A DNA stretch of 64,000 nt from Pseudonocardia sp. ICBG1293. Its GTDB lineage: Bacteria; Actinomycetota; Actinomycetes; Mycobacteriales; Pseudonocardiaceae. The position numbers and the translations under genes were made by a program. Below, piece by piece: positions 33,914 to 43,292 of this stretch. The notes under the pieces are model-generated. The model worked only from the letters and a program-made list of their open reading frames with translations. It did not search any database and was not told the origin of the DNA. The stretch lies in contig NZ_JAHLEL010000051.1 in the NCBI RefSeq assembly GCF_020131355.1, forward strand, positions 522,852-586,851. Direction: 5' to 3'. Numbering within the stretch: the stretch's first letter is position 1; each line of letters opens with the position of its first letter.

Positions 33914-34474
33914 GTGACCGAGAGGCCCAACCCCATCCTCGACCCGACAGGCCGGGGCGCCGATCCCTCCCCGGAGCCCGGGGCGGGAGTGCTCGCGCCG
34001 CGCCGCCCGGAGCTGACCGGCCTCCGGATCGGGGTCCTGGAGAACACCAAGAAGAACGCCGACCTGCTGCTCACCGAGCTGGCCCGGTTGCTCGTCGACG
34101 AGCACGGCGCCGCCGGGGTCACGGTGGCCCGCACCAAACGTCAGTTCGCCGTCCCGGCGCCCGACGAGCTGATCGAGGAGTACGCCCGCGGCTGCGACGT
34201 CGTCGTCACCGGGGTCGGTGACTGCGGATCGTGCAGCGCGTCCGCGGTCGCCGACGGGGTGCTGTTCGAGAGGGCGGGGGTGCCTGCCGCGGTGATCTGC
34301 AGCGACGCGTTCGCCGCCACCGCCGACACGATGGCCGCGCTGCGCGGCGCCACCGGCTACCGCTACCTGACCACCCCGCACCCGGTCGCGATCCTCGAAC
34401 CGGACCAGGTCCGGGACCGTGCCGCGCGGCTCGCCGGCGACGTCGCCGCTCTGCTCACCGGGGCGCAGCGGTGA
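33914..34474 (+). CDS. UGSC-family protein, cysteine form (copy 2)
   Basis: 186 residues, paralogue of the protein at 18450. The motif is GVGDCGSCSASAV with C104 and C107, C104 encoded by TGC at 34223; the 26 bases over DCGSCSAS are identical in both copies. Conserved flanks are LNPTG-like ILDPTG at the start, LENTKKNADLLL, GVPAAVICSDAF and TTPHPVAIL. A good GGAAGGAG ribosome binding site stands 8-15 bases upstream of GTG 33914. It overlaps its partner gene by 4 bases, exactly as in copy 1. Confidence 0.82.
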   Translation: MTERPNPILDPTGRGADPSPEPGAGVLAPRRPELTGLRIGVLENTKKNADLLLTELARLLVDEHGAAGVTVARTKRQFAVPAPDELIEEYARGCDVVVTGVGDCGSCSASAVADGVLFERAGVPAAVICSDAFAATADTMAALRGATGYRYLTTPHPVAILEPDQVRDRAARLAGDVAALLTGAQR

Positions 34475-35523
34475 CCGCCGGGACCGACCCGGACCCGGAT
34501 CTCGCCGCCGCCGCGGTCGAGCACTGCTTCGAGCAGGGCTGGACCGACGGGCTGCCGGTGGTGCCTGCGTCGCGCGCGCTGGTCGACGGCTTCCTGGCCA
34601 CCACCGGTCTGGCCCCGGAGACCGAGATCGGCAGGCTGCCGCAGCTGGACCGGGCGGTCACCGTCGAGCTGGCCGCGATCAACGCGGTGATGGCGGGCTG
34701 CCGCCCGGAGTACTTCCCCGTCGTCCTCGCGGCCTGGGCCGCACTGACCGCGGAACGTGCGACCGGTGGCGGGGGCTGGCAGTCGACCAGCGGTCCGGCA
34801 CCGCTGATCGTGGTCAACGGCCCGGTCCGCGACGCGCTCGGGTTCAACTCCACCGGCGGCGTGTTCGGGCCGGGGTTCCGGCCGAACGCCACCGTCGCCC
34901 GGTCGATCGGGCTGATCGTGCGCAACGTCTACGGCGTGCACCCGCACGCCCTGGAGCAGGCCACCCAGGGGCTGCCCGGGCGCTGGCAGATCTGCATCGC
35001 CGAGAACGAGGAGGAGAGCCCCTGGGAGCCGCTGTCGGTCGAGGCCGGCGTCGCTCCGGGGGAGTCCGCCGTGTCCGCGACGCTGCTGCGGACCTGCGAG
35101 TACGTCGACAACCGGCACACCGGCTCGGCCGAGCAGCTGCTCGCCGACGTCGCCGACACGCTCTCCCGCACCGGGGCCTGGATCTTCCGGCACGCGAGCG
35201 CCGGGGTCGTGTTCTGCCCCGAGCACGCCCAGCAGCTCGCCGCCGCCGGGTTCGGCCGTGCCGAGGTGCGGGCCTGGCTGGCGCAGCGGTGCGGCCGCAG
35301 CGTCACCGACCTCGCCCGGGCCGGGAAGGACGGCCTGGACGGCCAGGTCCGGTTCGCCGACGGCACCCGCGGCGACGGCTTCGACCCGCTGTTGGCCGGC
35401 TCCGGCCGGGAGAACCTGCTGCTGGCCGTCGCCGGGGCACGCAACGCCGGTATCTCGATGGTGGTGCGGCTGTTCTCCGACTGGTCCGGCGCCGCGGTCC
35501 CGGTGGCGGGGGTGACCCGGTGA
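34471..35523 (+). CDS. conserved partner protein of the UGSC family (copy 2)
   Basis: 350 residues, paralogue of 19040-20083 along its whole length. It shares GWTDGLPVVP, MAGCRPEY (C77), GGGWQSTSGPAPL, GPGFRPNATVAR, ATQGLPGRW, ENEEESPWEPLS, TCEYVDNR and ARNAGISMVVR. Function unknown. Its repeated coupling to a UGSC protein and its position inside a dehydrogenase/ligase unit argue for a catabolic reaction step rather than regulation. Confidence 0.72.
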   Translation: MTAGTDPDPDLAAAAVEHCFEQGWTDGLPVVPASRALVDGFLATTGLAPETEIGRLPQLDRAVTVELAAINAVMAGCRPEYFPVVLAAWAALTAERATGGGGWQSTSGPAPLIVVNGPVRDALGFNSTGGVFGPGFRPNATVARSIGLIVRNVYGVHPHALEQATQGLPGRWQICIAENEEESPWEPLSVEAGVAPGESAVSATLLRTCEYVDNRHTGSAEQLLADVADTLSRTGAWIFRHASAGVVFCPEHAQQLAAAGFGRAEVRAWLAQRCGRSVTDLARAGKDGLDGQVRFADGTRGDGFDPLLAGSGRENLLLAVAGARNAGISMVVRLFSDWSGAAVPVAGVTR

Positions 35524-36416
35524 CCGGCCCGCTGGAGAACCCGTTCGCGCCCGGGGCCGGCCCGATGGCCGGCCGCGCCGTGCTCGTCACCGGCGCCGGC
35601 CAGAACGGCGAGCTCCCCGGTGTCGGCCACGCGACCGCCCGGCTGGTGGCGGCCCAGGGCGCCCGGGTCGCGGTGCTCGACCGGGACGCGGCCGCCGCGG
35701 GCCGCACCGTCGAGCGGATCACCGCCGACGGCGGACGGGCCGTCCCGGTCGTCGCCGACGTCACGACCGACCCGGCCTGCGGCGCCGCCGTCGCCCGGGC
35801 GGCCGGCCTGCTCGGCGGCCTCGACGGCCTCGTGAACAACGTCGCCGCCGGGGACCGGGCCGGGCTGTTCGACGTCACCCCGGAGCGGTTCGACGAGCTG
35901 CTCCGGATCAACCTCACCTCGGCCTGGCAGGTCACCCGGCACGCCGTCCCGCTGCTGCCGCCCGGCTCGTCGATCGTGAACGTGTCCTCGGTCGGGGTCC
36001 GGATGCGCGGGCCCGGGATGGTCTACTGCGTCGCCAAGGCGGGGCTGGAGAACCTCACCGAGGGCGCCGCGACGACGCTGGGGCCGCAGGGCATCCGGGT
36101 CAACTGCGTGCAGGTCGGCGCGATCTGGGGGTCGTTCGCCGCCGCGAACATGAGCGAGGACCTGCGCGGTGCGCGCCGGGACTCGACCGCGCTGAAGACC
36201 GAGGGTACGGCCTGGGACGTGGCCGCCGCGGTGGCGTTCCTGCTCGGTGCGCACGCCCGCTGGATCTCCGGCCACACCCTCGCGGTGGAGGGCGGGCCGC
36301 CGCACCGGTTCCCGCCCGGGCCGCCGGTCCGCTCGGTGGCCGGGGCCGACGACGCGCGGTGGTCCGTCGGTGCCGGGACCGCGGGAGCCGCCCCGGGCGA
36401 CGGAGGTGCCCGGTGA
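35520..36416 (+). CDS. SDR-family oxidoreductase
   Basis: 298 residues. Cofactor motif VTGAGQNGELPGVGHATAR is longer than the classic TGxxxGxG by a few residues. Then DRD acidic residue after strand 2, VNNVAAGD, SSVGV serine, YCVAKAG (YxxxK). A Gly/Ala/Pro-rich tail of about 40 residues follows the core. GTG 35520 overlaps the UGSC partner gene and its stop overlaps the next SDR. Confidence 0.82.
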   Translation: MTGPLENPFAPGAGPMAGRAVLVTGAGQNGELPGVGHATARLVAAQGARVAVLDRDAAAAGRTVERITADGGRAVPVVADVTTDPACGAAVARAAGLLGGLDGLVNNVAAGDRAGLFDVTPERFDELLRINLTSAWQVTRHAVPLLPPGSSIVNVSSVGVRMRGPGMVYCVAKAGLENLTEGAATTLGPQGIRVNCVQVGAIWGSFAAANMSEDLRGARRDSTALKTEGTAWDVAAAVAFLLGAHARWISGHTLAVEGGPPHRFPPGPPVRSVAGADDARWSVGAGTAGAAPGDGGAR

Positions 36417-37279
36417 GCGCCCGGGTCGCGCTGGTCACCGGCTGCGGCAAGCCGGACGGCGCCGGCCAGGGGATCGCCCGCCGGCTCGCCGTGGCCGGGT
36501 ACGCCGTCGTCGTCACCGACCGGGTGCCCGGCGGCGTACCCAACGCCCGGCAGGCGGCGCAGTCCGGGACCGGGACGCATGACGGGCTCACGACGCTGAC
36601 CGCGGAGCTCACCGCCACCGGGGCCCGGGCCGTCTCCGTGCTCGGTGACATCGGCCGGCCCGAGGACGCCGCCCGCATGGTGGGCACCGCCGTCGACGAG
36701 TTCGGCAGGCTCGACGTCCTGGTCAACAACGCCGCCGCACCACAGGGCGCCGACCGGGCCGACATCGGCGAGACCTCGCTGCAGGTGTGGCAGGAGTTGC
36801 TGCACACCAACCTGACCGGCACCTTCCTGATGTGCCGGGAGGCGGTGCCGGTGATGCGCGGGCAGCGCTACGGCCGCATCGTCAACATCTCCTCGATGGC
36901 CGGGCTGTCCGCGGCCCCGCGCTCGGCCGCCTACTCGGCGTCCAAGGCCGGGGTGGTCGGGCTGACCCGCGCGCTCGCGATGGACGTCGCCGGGTGGGGG
37001 ATCACGGTCAACGCGATCTGTCCCGGTCTGCTCGCGACCAGCCGGGCGGTGCTCGATCCGACGCTGGACGACGAGGCCGCCGTCGCGGCGGTCGCCGCCC
37101 GCGGGCGGTCCATCGCGGTCGGCCGGGCCGGGCGGCCCGACGACGTCGCGGCGGCGGTCGCCTACCTCGCCGCCGACGACGCCGGCTACGTCACCGCCCA
37201 GACCCTCGTCCTCGACGGCGGCGGGCTCAGTCCGTTCCCGCTGCCCCGACCCGCCGACCACCCAGGAGACACGCCATGA
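36413..37279 (+). CDS. SDR-family oxidoreductase
   Basis: 288 residues. VTGCGKPDGAGQGIARRLA cofactor motif, VNNAAAPQG, NISSMAG serine, YSASKAGVVGLTRALAMD with the catalytic Tyr and Lys, and AICPGLLATS. An insertion after strand 2 (VPGGVPNARQAAQSGTGTHD) distinguishes it from simple SDRs. Probably NAD(P)-dependent; substrate unknown. 4-base overlaps on both sides. Confidence 0.85.
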   Translation: MSARVALVTGCGKPDGAGQGIARRLAVAGYAVVVTDRVPGGVPNARQAAQSGTGTHDGLTTLTAELTATGARAVSVLGDIGRPEDAARMVGTAVDEFGRLDVLVNNAAAPQGADRADIGETSLQVWQELLHTNLTGTFLMCREAVPVMRGQRYGRIVNISSMAGLSAAPRSAAYSASKAGVVGLTRALAMDVAGWGITVNAICPGLLATSRAVLDPTLDDEAAVAAVAARGRSIAVGRAGRPDDVAAAVAYLAADDAGYVTAQTLVLDGGGLSPFPLPRPADHPGDTP

Positions 37280-38385
37280 GCGACCAGGTACGCGCGGCCG
37301 TGCAGACCGCACCCGGAACGATCGAGCTGCGCGAGTTCCCGCGCCCGGCGATCGGTGCCGACGACGGGCTGCTGCGGGTCGAGGCGACCGGGATCTGCGG
37401 CAGCGACGTCGAGATGTTCCGCGGCCACATGCGGATGGGGACCGGCAGGCCGGTGATCCCCGGGCACGAGCCGCTCGGGATCGTCGAGGAGGTCGGCGAG
37501 CGGGCGGCCGCCCGGTGGGGCGTCGAGCCGGGTGACCGGGTCGCCCTCGAGGTCATCGTGCCGTGCCGAGCCTGCCACGACTGCCTCACCGGCCGCTACC
37601 AGTCCTGCCGCCACCGCGGGAACGCACACGGCGTGACCGGGACCGACGTCGCGCCGTCGCTGTGGGGCGGCATGGCCGAGCACCTCTACCTGGCCCCGAA
37701 CGTGGTGCTGCACAAGGTCGACCGGGACCTGCCCGCGGAGCTGGCGGTGATGTTCAACCCGCTCGGCGCCGGTGTCCGGTGGGCGGTGGACCTGGGCGGC
37801 GTCGGACTCGGAGACACCGTGCTGGTGCTGGGTGCGGGCCAGCGCGGGATCGCCTCGGTGATCGCCGCCCGTGCGGCCGGGGCCGGGACGATCGTCGTCA
37901 CCGGCCTGGAGTCCGACGTGCACAAGCTGCAGCTGGCCAGGGAGTTCGGCGCCGACCACACCGTCGTCGTCGACGGGGAGGGAGCCGAGGACCCGGTCGA
38001 GACGGTGCTCGACCTGACCGGCGGGGCCGGGGCCGACGTCGTCCTGGAGCTGACCCCGATGGCCGCCGCCCCGCTCACCCAGGCGCTTCGCGCCGCGAAG
38101 CACGGCGGCACCGTCGTGCTCGCCGGGCTCAAGGGCAGCCGGGAGAACCCGCTGAACACCGACCTGATCATCAACCGGGCGCTGACCGTGCGCGGTGCCT
38201 TCGGCGTCGACGCCCGCGGCTACGCCGAGGCCATCGCGATCATCGAGTCCGGCCGTTTCCCACTGGAGAAGCTGCACACCCACACCTTCGGGCTCGACGA
38301 CACCGCGCTGGCGCTGCGGACCCTCGGCGGGGACGAGCCCGGCGAGCGCGCGGTGCACGTGTCGGTCCATCCCCACCTGCGCTGA
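37276..38385 (+). CDS. zinc-dependent medium-chain dehydrogenase (threonine/sorbitol dehydrogenase-like)
   Basis: 369 residues. Catalytic zinc site GICGSDVEMF and GHEPLG; structural zinc cysteines in VPCRACHDCLTGRYQSC; NAD motif VLVLGAGQRGIASVIAARAAGA. It lacks the HSDDH and TFADA signatures of the two NDMA-type enzymes, so it is a different subfamily that probably uses free NAD(P). ATG 37276 overlaps the SDR stop by 4 bases and has GGAGAC upstream. Confidence 0.88.
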   Translation: MSDQVRAAVQTAPGTIELREFPRPAIGADDGLLRVEATGICGSDVEMFRGHMRMGTGRPVIPGHEPLGIVEEVGERAAARWGVEPGDRVALEVIVPCRACHDCLTGRYQSCRHRGNAHGVTGTDVAPSLWGGMAEHLYLAPNVVLHKVDRDLPAELAVMFNPLGAGVRWAVDLGGVGLGDTVLVLGAGQRGIASVIAARAAGAGTIVVTGLESDVHKLQLAREFGADHTVVVDGEGAEDPVETVLDLTGGAGADVVLELTPMAAAPLTQALRAAKHGGTVVLAGLKGSRENPLNTDLIINRALTVRGAFGVDARGYAEAIAIIESGRFPLEKLHTHTFGLDDTALALRTLGGDEPGERAVHVSVHPHLR

Positions 38386-38394
38386 GGAGTCGCC

Positions 38395-39399
38395 GTGCTG
38401 ATCGACGCACACGCCCACCTGCTGCCCCACGACTACCCCGACGACGGCCCCGGGTGCTTCCCACGGATGGAGGCGATCGACGGCACCGACGCCCGGCTGC
38501 TGGTGTTCGGGTCGGTGCGGTTCACCGCGAAGGCCGCGTTCTTCGACGCCGAACGGCGGATCGAGGCCCAGGACGCGTCCGGTGTGGACGCCGAGGTGAT
38601 CACCCCGATGCCGCCGCTGCTGCGCTACGACCTCCCGGTCGCCGACGGGCTGTCGCTGGCCCGGCACGTCAACGAGTTCACCGCGACGCTGAGCGCGGCC
38701 GGACCGGGCAGGCTCTACGGCTTCGGCATCGTCCCGATGCAGGACCCGGACACCGCGACCGCGGAGCTGAAGCAGATCCGCGACGCCGGCCTGCACGGTG
38801 TCGAGATCGCCTCCGGGGTGCTCGGCAGGCCGATCGGGGACGAGCGGTTCCGGCCGTTCTTCGCCGAGGCGGAGCGGCTCGGGCTGCCGGTGTTCGTGCA
38901 CGCGATGCCCGCCCCGACCGACCAGCTCCCGGCCTCGGCGATGGGCACCCACGTGGTCGGCCTGCAGGGCGCGACCGCCGCCGCGTCGATGGTCACCGGT
39001 GGGACCGCGGCCGGGTGCCCGGACCTGCGGCTGTCGTTCAGCCACGCGGCCGGCGGTTTCCCGCTCGTCCTGCCGCGGGCGCAGTACTTCTGGAGCGGCA
39101 CCTGGAACGAGGAGCCCGCGGTGCCCGAACGCGCGTTCGCGCACGACGACGGCCCGTCCCCGTCCGAGCTCGCCCGGCGCTTCTACTACGACACGACGGT
39201 CTTCGACCACCGCGCCCTGCGCTACCTCGTCGACCTGCTCGGGCACGACCGGCTGCTGGCGGGCTCGGACTTCCCGGCGATGCCGCGCGAGGAGCCCTGC
39301 GGCCGGACCCTGCGGTCGCTGGACCTGTCCGCGGCCGAGCTGGACGACATCCTGTGGCACAACACCTTCCGCTGGCTCGGGGTCGACCCGCCGGCCTGA
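38395..39399 (+). CDS. amidohydrolase-2 family (ACMSD-like) hydrolase or decarboxylase
   Basis: 334 residues, TIM-barrel metal enzyme. The N-terminal IDAHAHLLP holds the HxH metal ligands; later VFVHAMP, FSHAAGGF and LAGSDFPAMPRE give the second His, third His and Asp. Members hydrolyse C-O/C-N bonds or decarboxylate semialdehydes and hydroxybenzoates. GTG 38395 follows the dehydrogenase after 9 bases; last gene of the long unit, closed by a strong hairpin. Confidence 0.85.
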   Translation: MLIDAHAHLLPHDYPDDGPGCFPRMEAIDGTDARLLVFGSVRFTAKAAFFDAERRIEAQDASGVDAEVITPMPPLLRYDLPVADGLSLARHVNEFTATLSAAGPGRLYGFGIVPMQDPDTATAELKQIRDAGLHGVEIASGVLGRPIGDERFRPFFAEAERLGLPVFVHAMPAPTDQLPASAMGTHVVGLQGATAAASMVTGGTAAGCPDLRLSFSHAAGGFPLVLPRAQYFWSGTWNEEPAVPERAFAHDDGPSPSELARRFYYDTTVFDHRALRYLVDLLGHDRLLAGSDFPAMPREEPCGRTLRSLDLSAAELDDILWHNTFRWLGVDPPA

Positions 39400-39420
39400 C
39401 CCCGGTACCGCCGCACGCTC

Positions 39421-39449
39421 GCTCCCCCGGGCCCGGTGCCCGGGGGAGC
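39421..39449. terminator. bidirectional hairpin between convergent genes
   Basis: GCTCCCCCGGGC (39421-39432) pairs with GCCCGGGGGAGC (39438-39449) around 5 bases; an outer CGCACGC and GCGTGTG extend it. It serves the amidohydrolase (forward) and the IclR gene (reverse), whose stop is at 39467. Confidence 0.8.
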
Positions 39450-39466
39450 GGCGTGTGCCGGACGGC

Positions 39467-40273
39467 TCAGAGGCCGGTGACCGGGCGTGGTCCCAGGGTC
39501 CGGGAGATCGCCCGGGACGCCTGCGTCAGCACCCCCGCGAGCTCACGGGTCCGCGCCTCGGTCGCCTCAACGACCACGCTGACGGCCGCGGCGACCCGTC
39601 CGCCGGCGTCGGGCACCGGCACCGCGACCACCATGTCGGCGACCGTGATCTGCCCGCGCGCCACCGCCACTCCGGTCTGCCGGATGGAGGCCAGGGTGCG
39701 TCGCAGCACGTCCGGGTCGATCACCGTCAACGGGCTGAAGCGTTCCAGCGGCGAGCTGAGCACCTGTTCCTGGAAATCCGGTTCGGCGTGCGCGAGCAGC
39801 ACCAGACCGGTGCCGGTGGCGTGCATCGGCCAGCGGTCCCCGACCCGGCTGTTCACCGGGTTACGCACACGGGCGCGGATCGCCTCCACGTAGACCACGC
39901 CGGTGCCGTCCCGCACACCCAGCTGCACGTTGCCGCGGGTGGCCCGGTGGAGGTCCTCGAGGTGCGGGTAGGCGGCCTCCCGCAGGCCGAGACCGCGCGG
40001 TGCCAGCGCCGACAGCTCCAGCAGCCGCAGCCCGACCGAGTAGCGGCCCTCGCCGTCGCGCTCCAGCGCGCCCCAGGCCACCAGCTCGTGCACCAGCCGA
40101 TGCGCGGTCGACAGGCTGAGCCCGGCACGCCGCGCGATGTCGCTGAGCGTGAGCGACCGGTGCCGGGGTCCGAAGGCGTCGAGCACCGCCAGCATCCGGC
40201 CCGCGGCCGTGACCCGCCGGCCGGCATCCGGTTCGTGGGCCCACCCGGGGCCGTGCTCCGCCGTGACCGTCAT
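39467..40273 (-). CDS. IclR-family transcriptional regulator
   Basis: 268 residues. The N-terminal winged HTH (about 20-85: TAAGRMLAVLDAFGP, LTLSDIARRAGLSLSTAHRLVHELVAWG) is followed by a GAF-like effector domain (about 100-265: GNVQLGVRDGTGVVYVEAI, MHATGTGLVLLA). Such regulators respond to small aromatic or carboxylic effectors and control catabolic operons. It is divergent from the second importer, with a copy of the palindromic operator between them, so it is the leading candidate for that site. Confidence 0.9.
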   Translation of the reverse strand: MTVTAEHGPGWAHEPDAGRRVTAAGRMLAVLDAFGPRHRSLTLSDIARRAGLSLSTAHRLVHELVAWGALERDGEGRYSVGLRLLELSALAPRGLGLREAAYPHLEDLHRATRGNVQLGVRDGTGVVYVEAIRARVRNPVNSRVGDRWPMHATGTGLVLLAHAEPDFQEQVLSSPLERFSPLTVIDPDVLRRTLASIRQTGVAVARGQITVADMVVAVPVPDAGGRVAAAVSVVVEATEARTRELAGVLTQASRAISRTLGPRPVTGL

Positions 40274-40438
40274 CGACCGGCCCCCGTGCCCGTCGTACCG
40301 CAGGGTTCCACCACGCCCGACCCCCTCGTCCAGCGTCCACGTCGTGCGGCGGCCGGAGCCGGCGCCCGGTCAGTGTTCGCAGGTCACACGCTGCGTCACA
40401 AGGGCAGCACGGACGAACGGGTCGGATGGGACAGAGGG

Positions 40439-40457
40439 CCTACGTCATTCGTCGCGG
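40439..40457 (+). promoter_or_regulatory. shared ACG-N5-CGT dyad, copy 4
   Basis: CCTACGTCATTCGTCGCGG, 44 bases before the palindrome at 40484. It differs from the 21102 copy at two positions (T for C at position 3 and T for C at the CATTCG). Confidence 0.6.
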
Positions 40458-40483
40458 TCGGGCCGGGGAGGGCACCAAGTTGT

Positions 40484-40500
40484 CTTCCGCCGGGTGGAAG
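40484..40500 (+). promoter_or_regulatory. palindromic operator, fourth copy
   Basis: CTTCCGCCGGGTGGAAG, seven of eight arm positions paired around a central G. It lies between the divergent IclR gene and importer 2; GACGCT begins 46 bases downstream. Confidence 0.6.
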
Positions 40501-40663
40501 CGCCCTCCACCGCGACGGTGGGGCTGTCCGACGCTGGTCGACATCACCGTGAGCCCGATCACGTTCCCCGGCTGCCCTCGACCGCCGGTCCCCGGGGCCC
40601 ACCACCGACCGGACGTCCGCCGCCGCGCGGGCCGGCCGGTCCCGAACCGAACGGGAGTGCCCC

Positions 40664-42280
40664 GTGAGACGACGGATGCACCTGCCGGCCCTGCTGCTGG
40701 CCACGGCCATGGTCGTGGCCGGCTGCGGAGGTGGGACGACCACGAACGCGGGCGGCGCTCCCGCGGAGCCGACCGGTCCGCCCCAGCGGGGCGGTGAGCT
40801 GACCGTCCTGGAGGACGGCTCGTTCGCCGGTGGCTGGCCGACCGGTCTGGACCCGGCCACCAACACCACCGGCGGTGCGAACGTGCCGCAGATGAGCGCG
40901 ATCTACGGCGGGCTGTTCCGGCTCGTCGCCGACGACGACGGCACGAACGCCCGGGTGGAGCCGCACCAGGCAGAGAGCAGCTCGGTCGAGAACGGGGGCC
41001 GGACGGTCCGGATCACGCTGCGCGAGGGGCTCCGATTCACCGACGGCACGACGTTCGACGCCGAGGCGGTCGCCGTCAACTTCCGCCGCGCCGTCGACTC
41101 ACCCTGCACCTGTTCGCCGAACTGGCCGCTGGCCGACGGCGGGATCACCACCGACGGGCCGCGGACCGTCGTCCTGCAGTTCACCCGGCCCTACGCCGCG
41201 GTGATCAACGCGATGCCGGTGACGAACGTGAACTGGATCGCCTCGCCCTCCGCGCTCGCGGCGAAGGGCGAGGACGCCTTCGCGATCGAGCCGGTCGGCG
41301 CCGGGCCCTTCACCGTGGTGTCCAACCAGCTCAGCTCCGAGCTGGTGCTGGAACGCAACCCGGACTACTTCAAGGAGGGTCTGCCCTACCTGGACCGGCT
41401 GACCTTCCAGTCGATCGGCGGCGACCAGCCCGCCTACCAGGCGCTGCTGGCGGGGCAGGCGCAGGCGTACGAGGGACTGACCACGACGCCGCTGTTGGAG
41501 CAGGCGCAGTCCCAGGGGCGGCTCGCCGTGACGGTGCAGCCCGCGACGTCGCCCTACGTCGTCCAGCTCAACACCCGGGCCGCGCCGTTCGACGACCCGC
41601 GGGCCCGGGAGGCGATCTACGCCGCCACCGACTTCGACGCGATCGGGCAGGGCCTGTTCCGCGGCCGGTACCCGGTCAGCCAGAGCTTCACCGGCCCGGG
41701 CGGGCTGTTCCACACCGAGAACACCCCCGGCTACACCGGCCACGACCCGGAGCGGGCGCGGCAGCTCGTCGCGGAGCTCGGCGGGTTGGAGGTCGACCTC
41801 GGGACACTCGGTTCCTACGTGGCCGAGCAGGTCATGACCGCGCTGCAGACGCAGTGGCAGGAGGCGGGCATCACCGTCCGGACCGAGACCTACGAGCTGT
41901 CCACACTGGTCCAGGAGTTCAACGGCGGTGGCTGGCAGGCGATGCTGCAGACCGCCGGATCGTGGGACCCGGCCGCCGGGGTCGGCGTCAACTTCCGGTT
42001 CGACTCGGACAGCCGGTTCTCCGGGGTCGCAGACCCCGAGCTGGACGCACTGTTCGACCAGGCCGCCGCCTCGGTCGATCCCGCGCAGCGTCAGGAGCTC
42101 TACGACCGGGCGGGCGGTCTGATCGCCGAGAACCACTACGGCCCGTTCGGTCTCGCCTTCGCTCCGGCCAACCTCGCGGTCCCGGGGGTGTACGGACCGG
42201 GCCTGACCAGCCGGATTCCGCCGATCGTCGTCAACACCGGTGTGCACTGGGACGAGGTCTGGCGGGAGTCGTCGCAGTGA
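40664..42280 (+). CDS. peptide/nickel-type ABC transporter substrate-binding lipoprotein (importer 2)
   Basis: 538 residues, SBP family 5. Signal MHLPALLLATAMVVAGC with lipobox VAGC, then a Thr/Gly/Ala-rich linker; GGELTVLEDGSF and ITLREGLRFTDGTTFDAEAV are typical. Only modestly similar to the binding protein at 25168, so the two importers probably take different solutes. GTG 40664 has CGGGAG 8-13 bases upstream. Overlaps the permease gene by 4 bases. Confidence 0.9.
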   Translation: MRRRMHLPALLLATAMVVAGCGGGTTTNAGGAPAEPTGPPQRGGELTVLEDGSFAGGWPTGLDPATNTTGGANVPQMSAIYGGLFRLVADDDGTNARVEPHQAESSSVENGGRTVRITLREGLRFTDGTTFDAEAVAVNFRRAVDSPCTCSPNWPLADGGITTDGPRTVVLQFTRPYAAVINAMPVTNVNWIASPSALAAKGEDAFAIEPVGAGPFTVVSNQLSSELVLERNPDYFKEGLPYLDRLTFQSIGGDQPAYQALLAGQAQAYEGLTTTPLLEQAQSQGRLAVTVQPATSPYVVQLNTRAAPFDDPRAREAIYAATDFDAIGQGLFRGRYPVSQSFTGPGGLFHTENTPGYTGHDPERARQLVAELGGLEVDLGTLGSYVAEQVMTALQTQWQEAGITVRTETYELSTLVQEFNGGGWQAMLQTAGSWDPAAGVGVNFRFDSDSRFSGVADPELDALFDQAAASVDPAQRQELYDRAGGLIAENHYGPFGLAFAPANLAVPGVYGPGLTSRIPPIVVNTGVHWDEVWRESSQ

Positions 42281-43292
42281 CCGCGGGCGTACCGGTCCGC
42301 GACCGTTCCGCGCGTCTCGCGGCGCTGCGCGGGTCACCGGCACTGCGGATGGTCGGCAAGCGGACGCTGATGGCGGTCCCCATCGTGCTCGGGGCCAGCG
42401 TCCTGACCTTCTGGGTGCTCAGCCTGATCCCGGGCGGGGCGGCGCAACAGCTGCTCGGACCGGAGGCGACCGCCGAGCAGCTGTTGCGCTGGAACGGCGG
42501 CTCGGGCTCGACCGGTCCGGACCTGTGCGCTACCTGCAGTGGCTCTGCGGCGCCGTGACCGGTGACCTCGGCAACTCGGTGGTCAGCGGCCAGCCGGTCA
42601 CCCCGGTGCTCGCGGAGCGACTGGCCGTCACCGGGCAGCTGGTGGGGATGGCCTTCGTCCTGTCGCTCGGACTGGCGATCCCGGTCGCGCTGCTGGCGGC
42701 CTACCGGCCGAACCGCCTGTTCGACCGGTTCAGCATGCTCGTCAGCATCACCGGGCTGTCGGTGGCGAACTACGTGCTGGCCCTGCTGCTGGTGCTGCTG
42801 TTCGCGGTGCGGTTCTCGCTCTTCCCGGCGATCGGCTTCGTACCGCTCTCGGAGAGCGTGACCGGCAACCTGCACTCGCTGGCGCTGCCCGCGGTGGCGA
42901 TCGCGTTCCCGCTGTTCTGCTTCTACACCCGGTTCCTGCGCGGCGACCTGGTGGACCAGCTGCAGGGCGAGGACTACATCACCACGGCCCGCGCCAAGGG
43001 TGTCGGGCCGTGGCGGGTACTGGTGCGGCACGCGTTCCGGAACTCGTCGTTCGGGCTGATCACCGTGGTCGGGCTGAACCTGGGGACGCTCATCGGCGCG
43101 ACCGTGATCATCGAGCAGATCTTCGCGCTGCCCGGCCTCGGGCAGCTGCTCCTGCAGGCGATCAACACCCGGGACTTCGTGGTGGTGCAGGCCTGCGTCG
43201 TCGTGTTCGCGGTGATCGCGGTACTGGCCAACCTGCTCGCCGACCTGCTCTACGCCGTGCTCGACCCGAGGATCCGCTATGGCAGTCGCTGA
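42277..43292 (+). pseudogene. ABC transporter permease (DppB-like, importer 2), frameshifted
   Basis: The first frame from GTG 42277 gives the first membrane segment and loop (RTLMAVPIVLGASVLTFWV, LIPGGAAQQLLGPEA) but stops at 42558. The rest (RYLQWLCGAVTGDLGNSVV, EAA loop DYITTARAKGVGPWRVL, LLYAVLDPRIR) is in another frame. Adding one base near 42494-42502 restores 338 residues, the normal size. If the shift is real, importer 2 has no working channel; since every other gene of the unit is intact, a read error is at least as likely. Confidence 0.8.

Larger units (their letters stand above)
40274..40663. other. 390-base regulatory spacer between IclR and importer 2
   Basis: Holds the shared dyad (40439-40457), the palindromic operator (40484-40500), a weak -10-like GACGCT (40530-40535) and a leader of about 125 bases. 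No frame inside has both a ribosome binding site and a plausible protein. Confidence 0.6.

Noticed and set aside
40426..40797. 123-codon forward frame over the importer-2 promoter
   Set aside because: It overlaps the operator cluster and the signal peptide of the binding protein in another frame and has an Arg/Pro/Gly-rich sequence.
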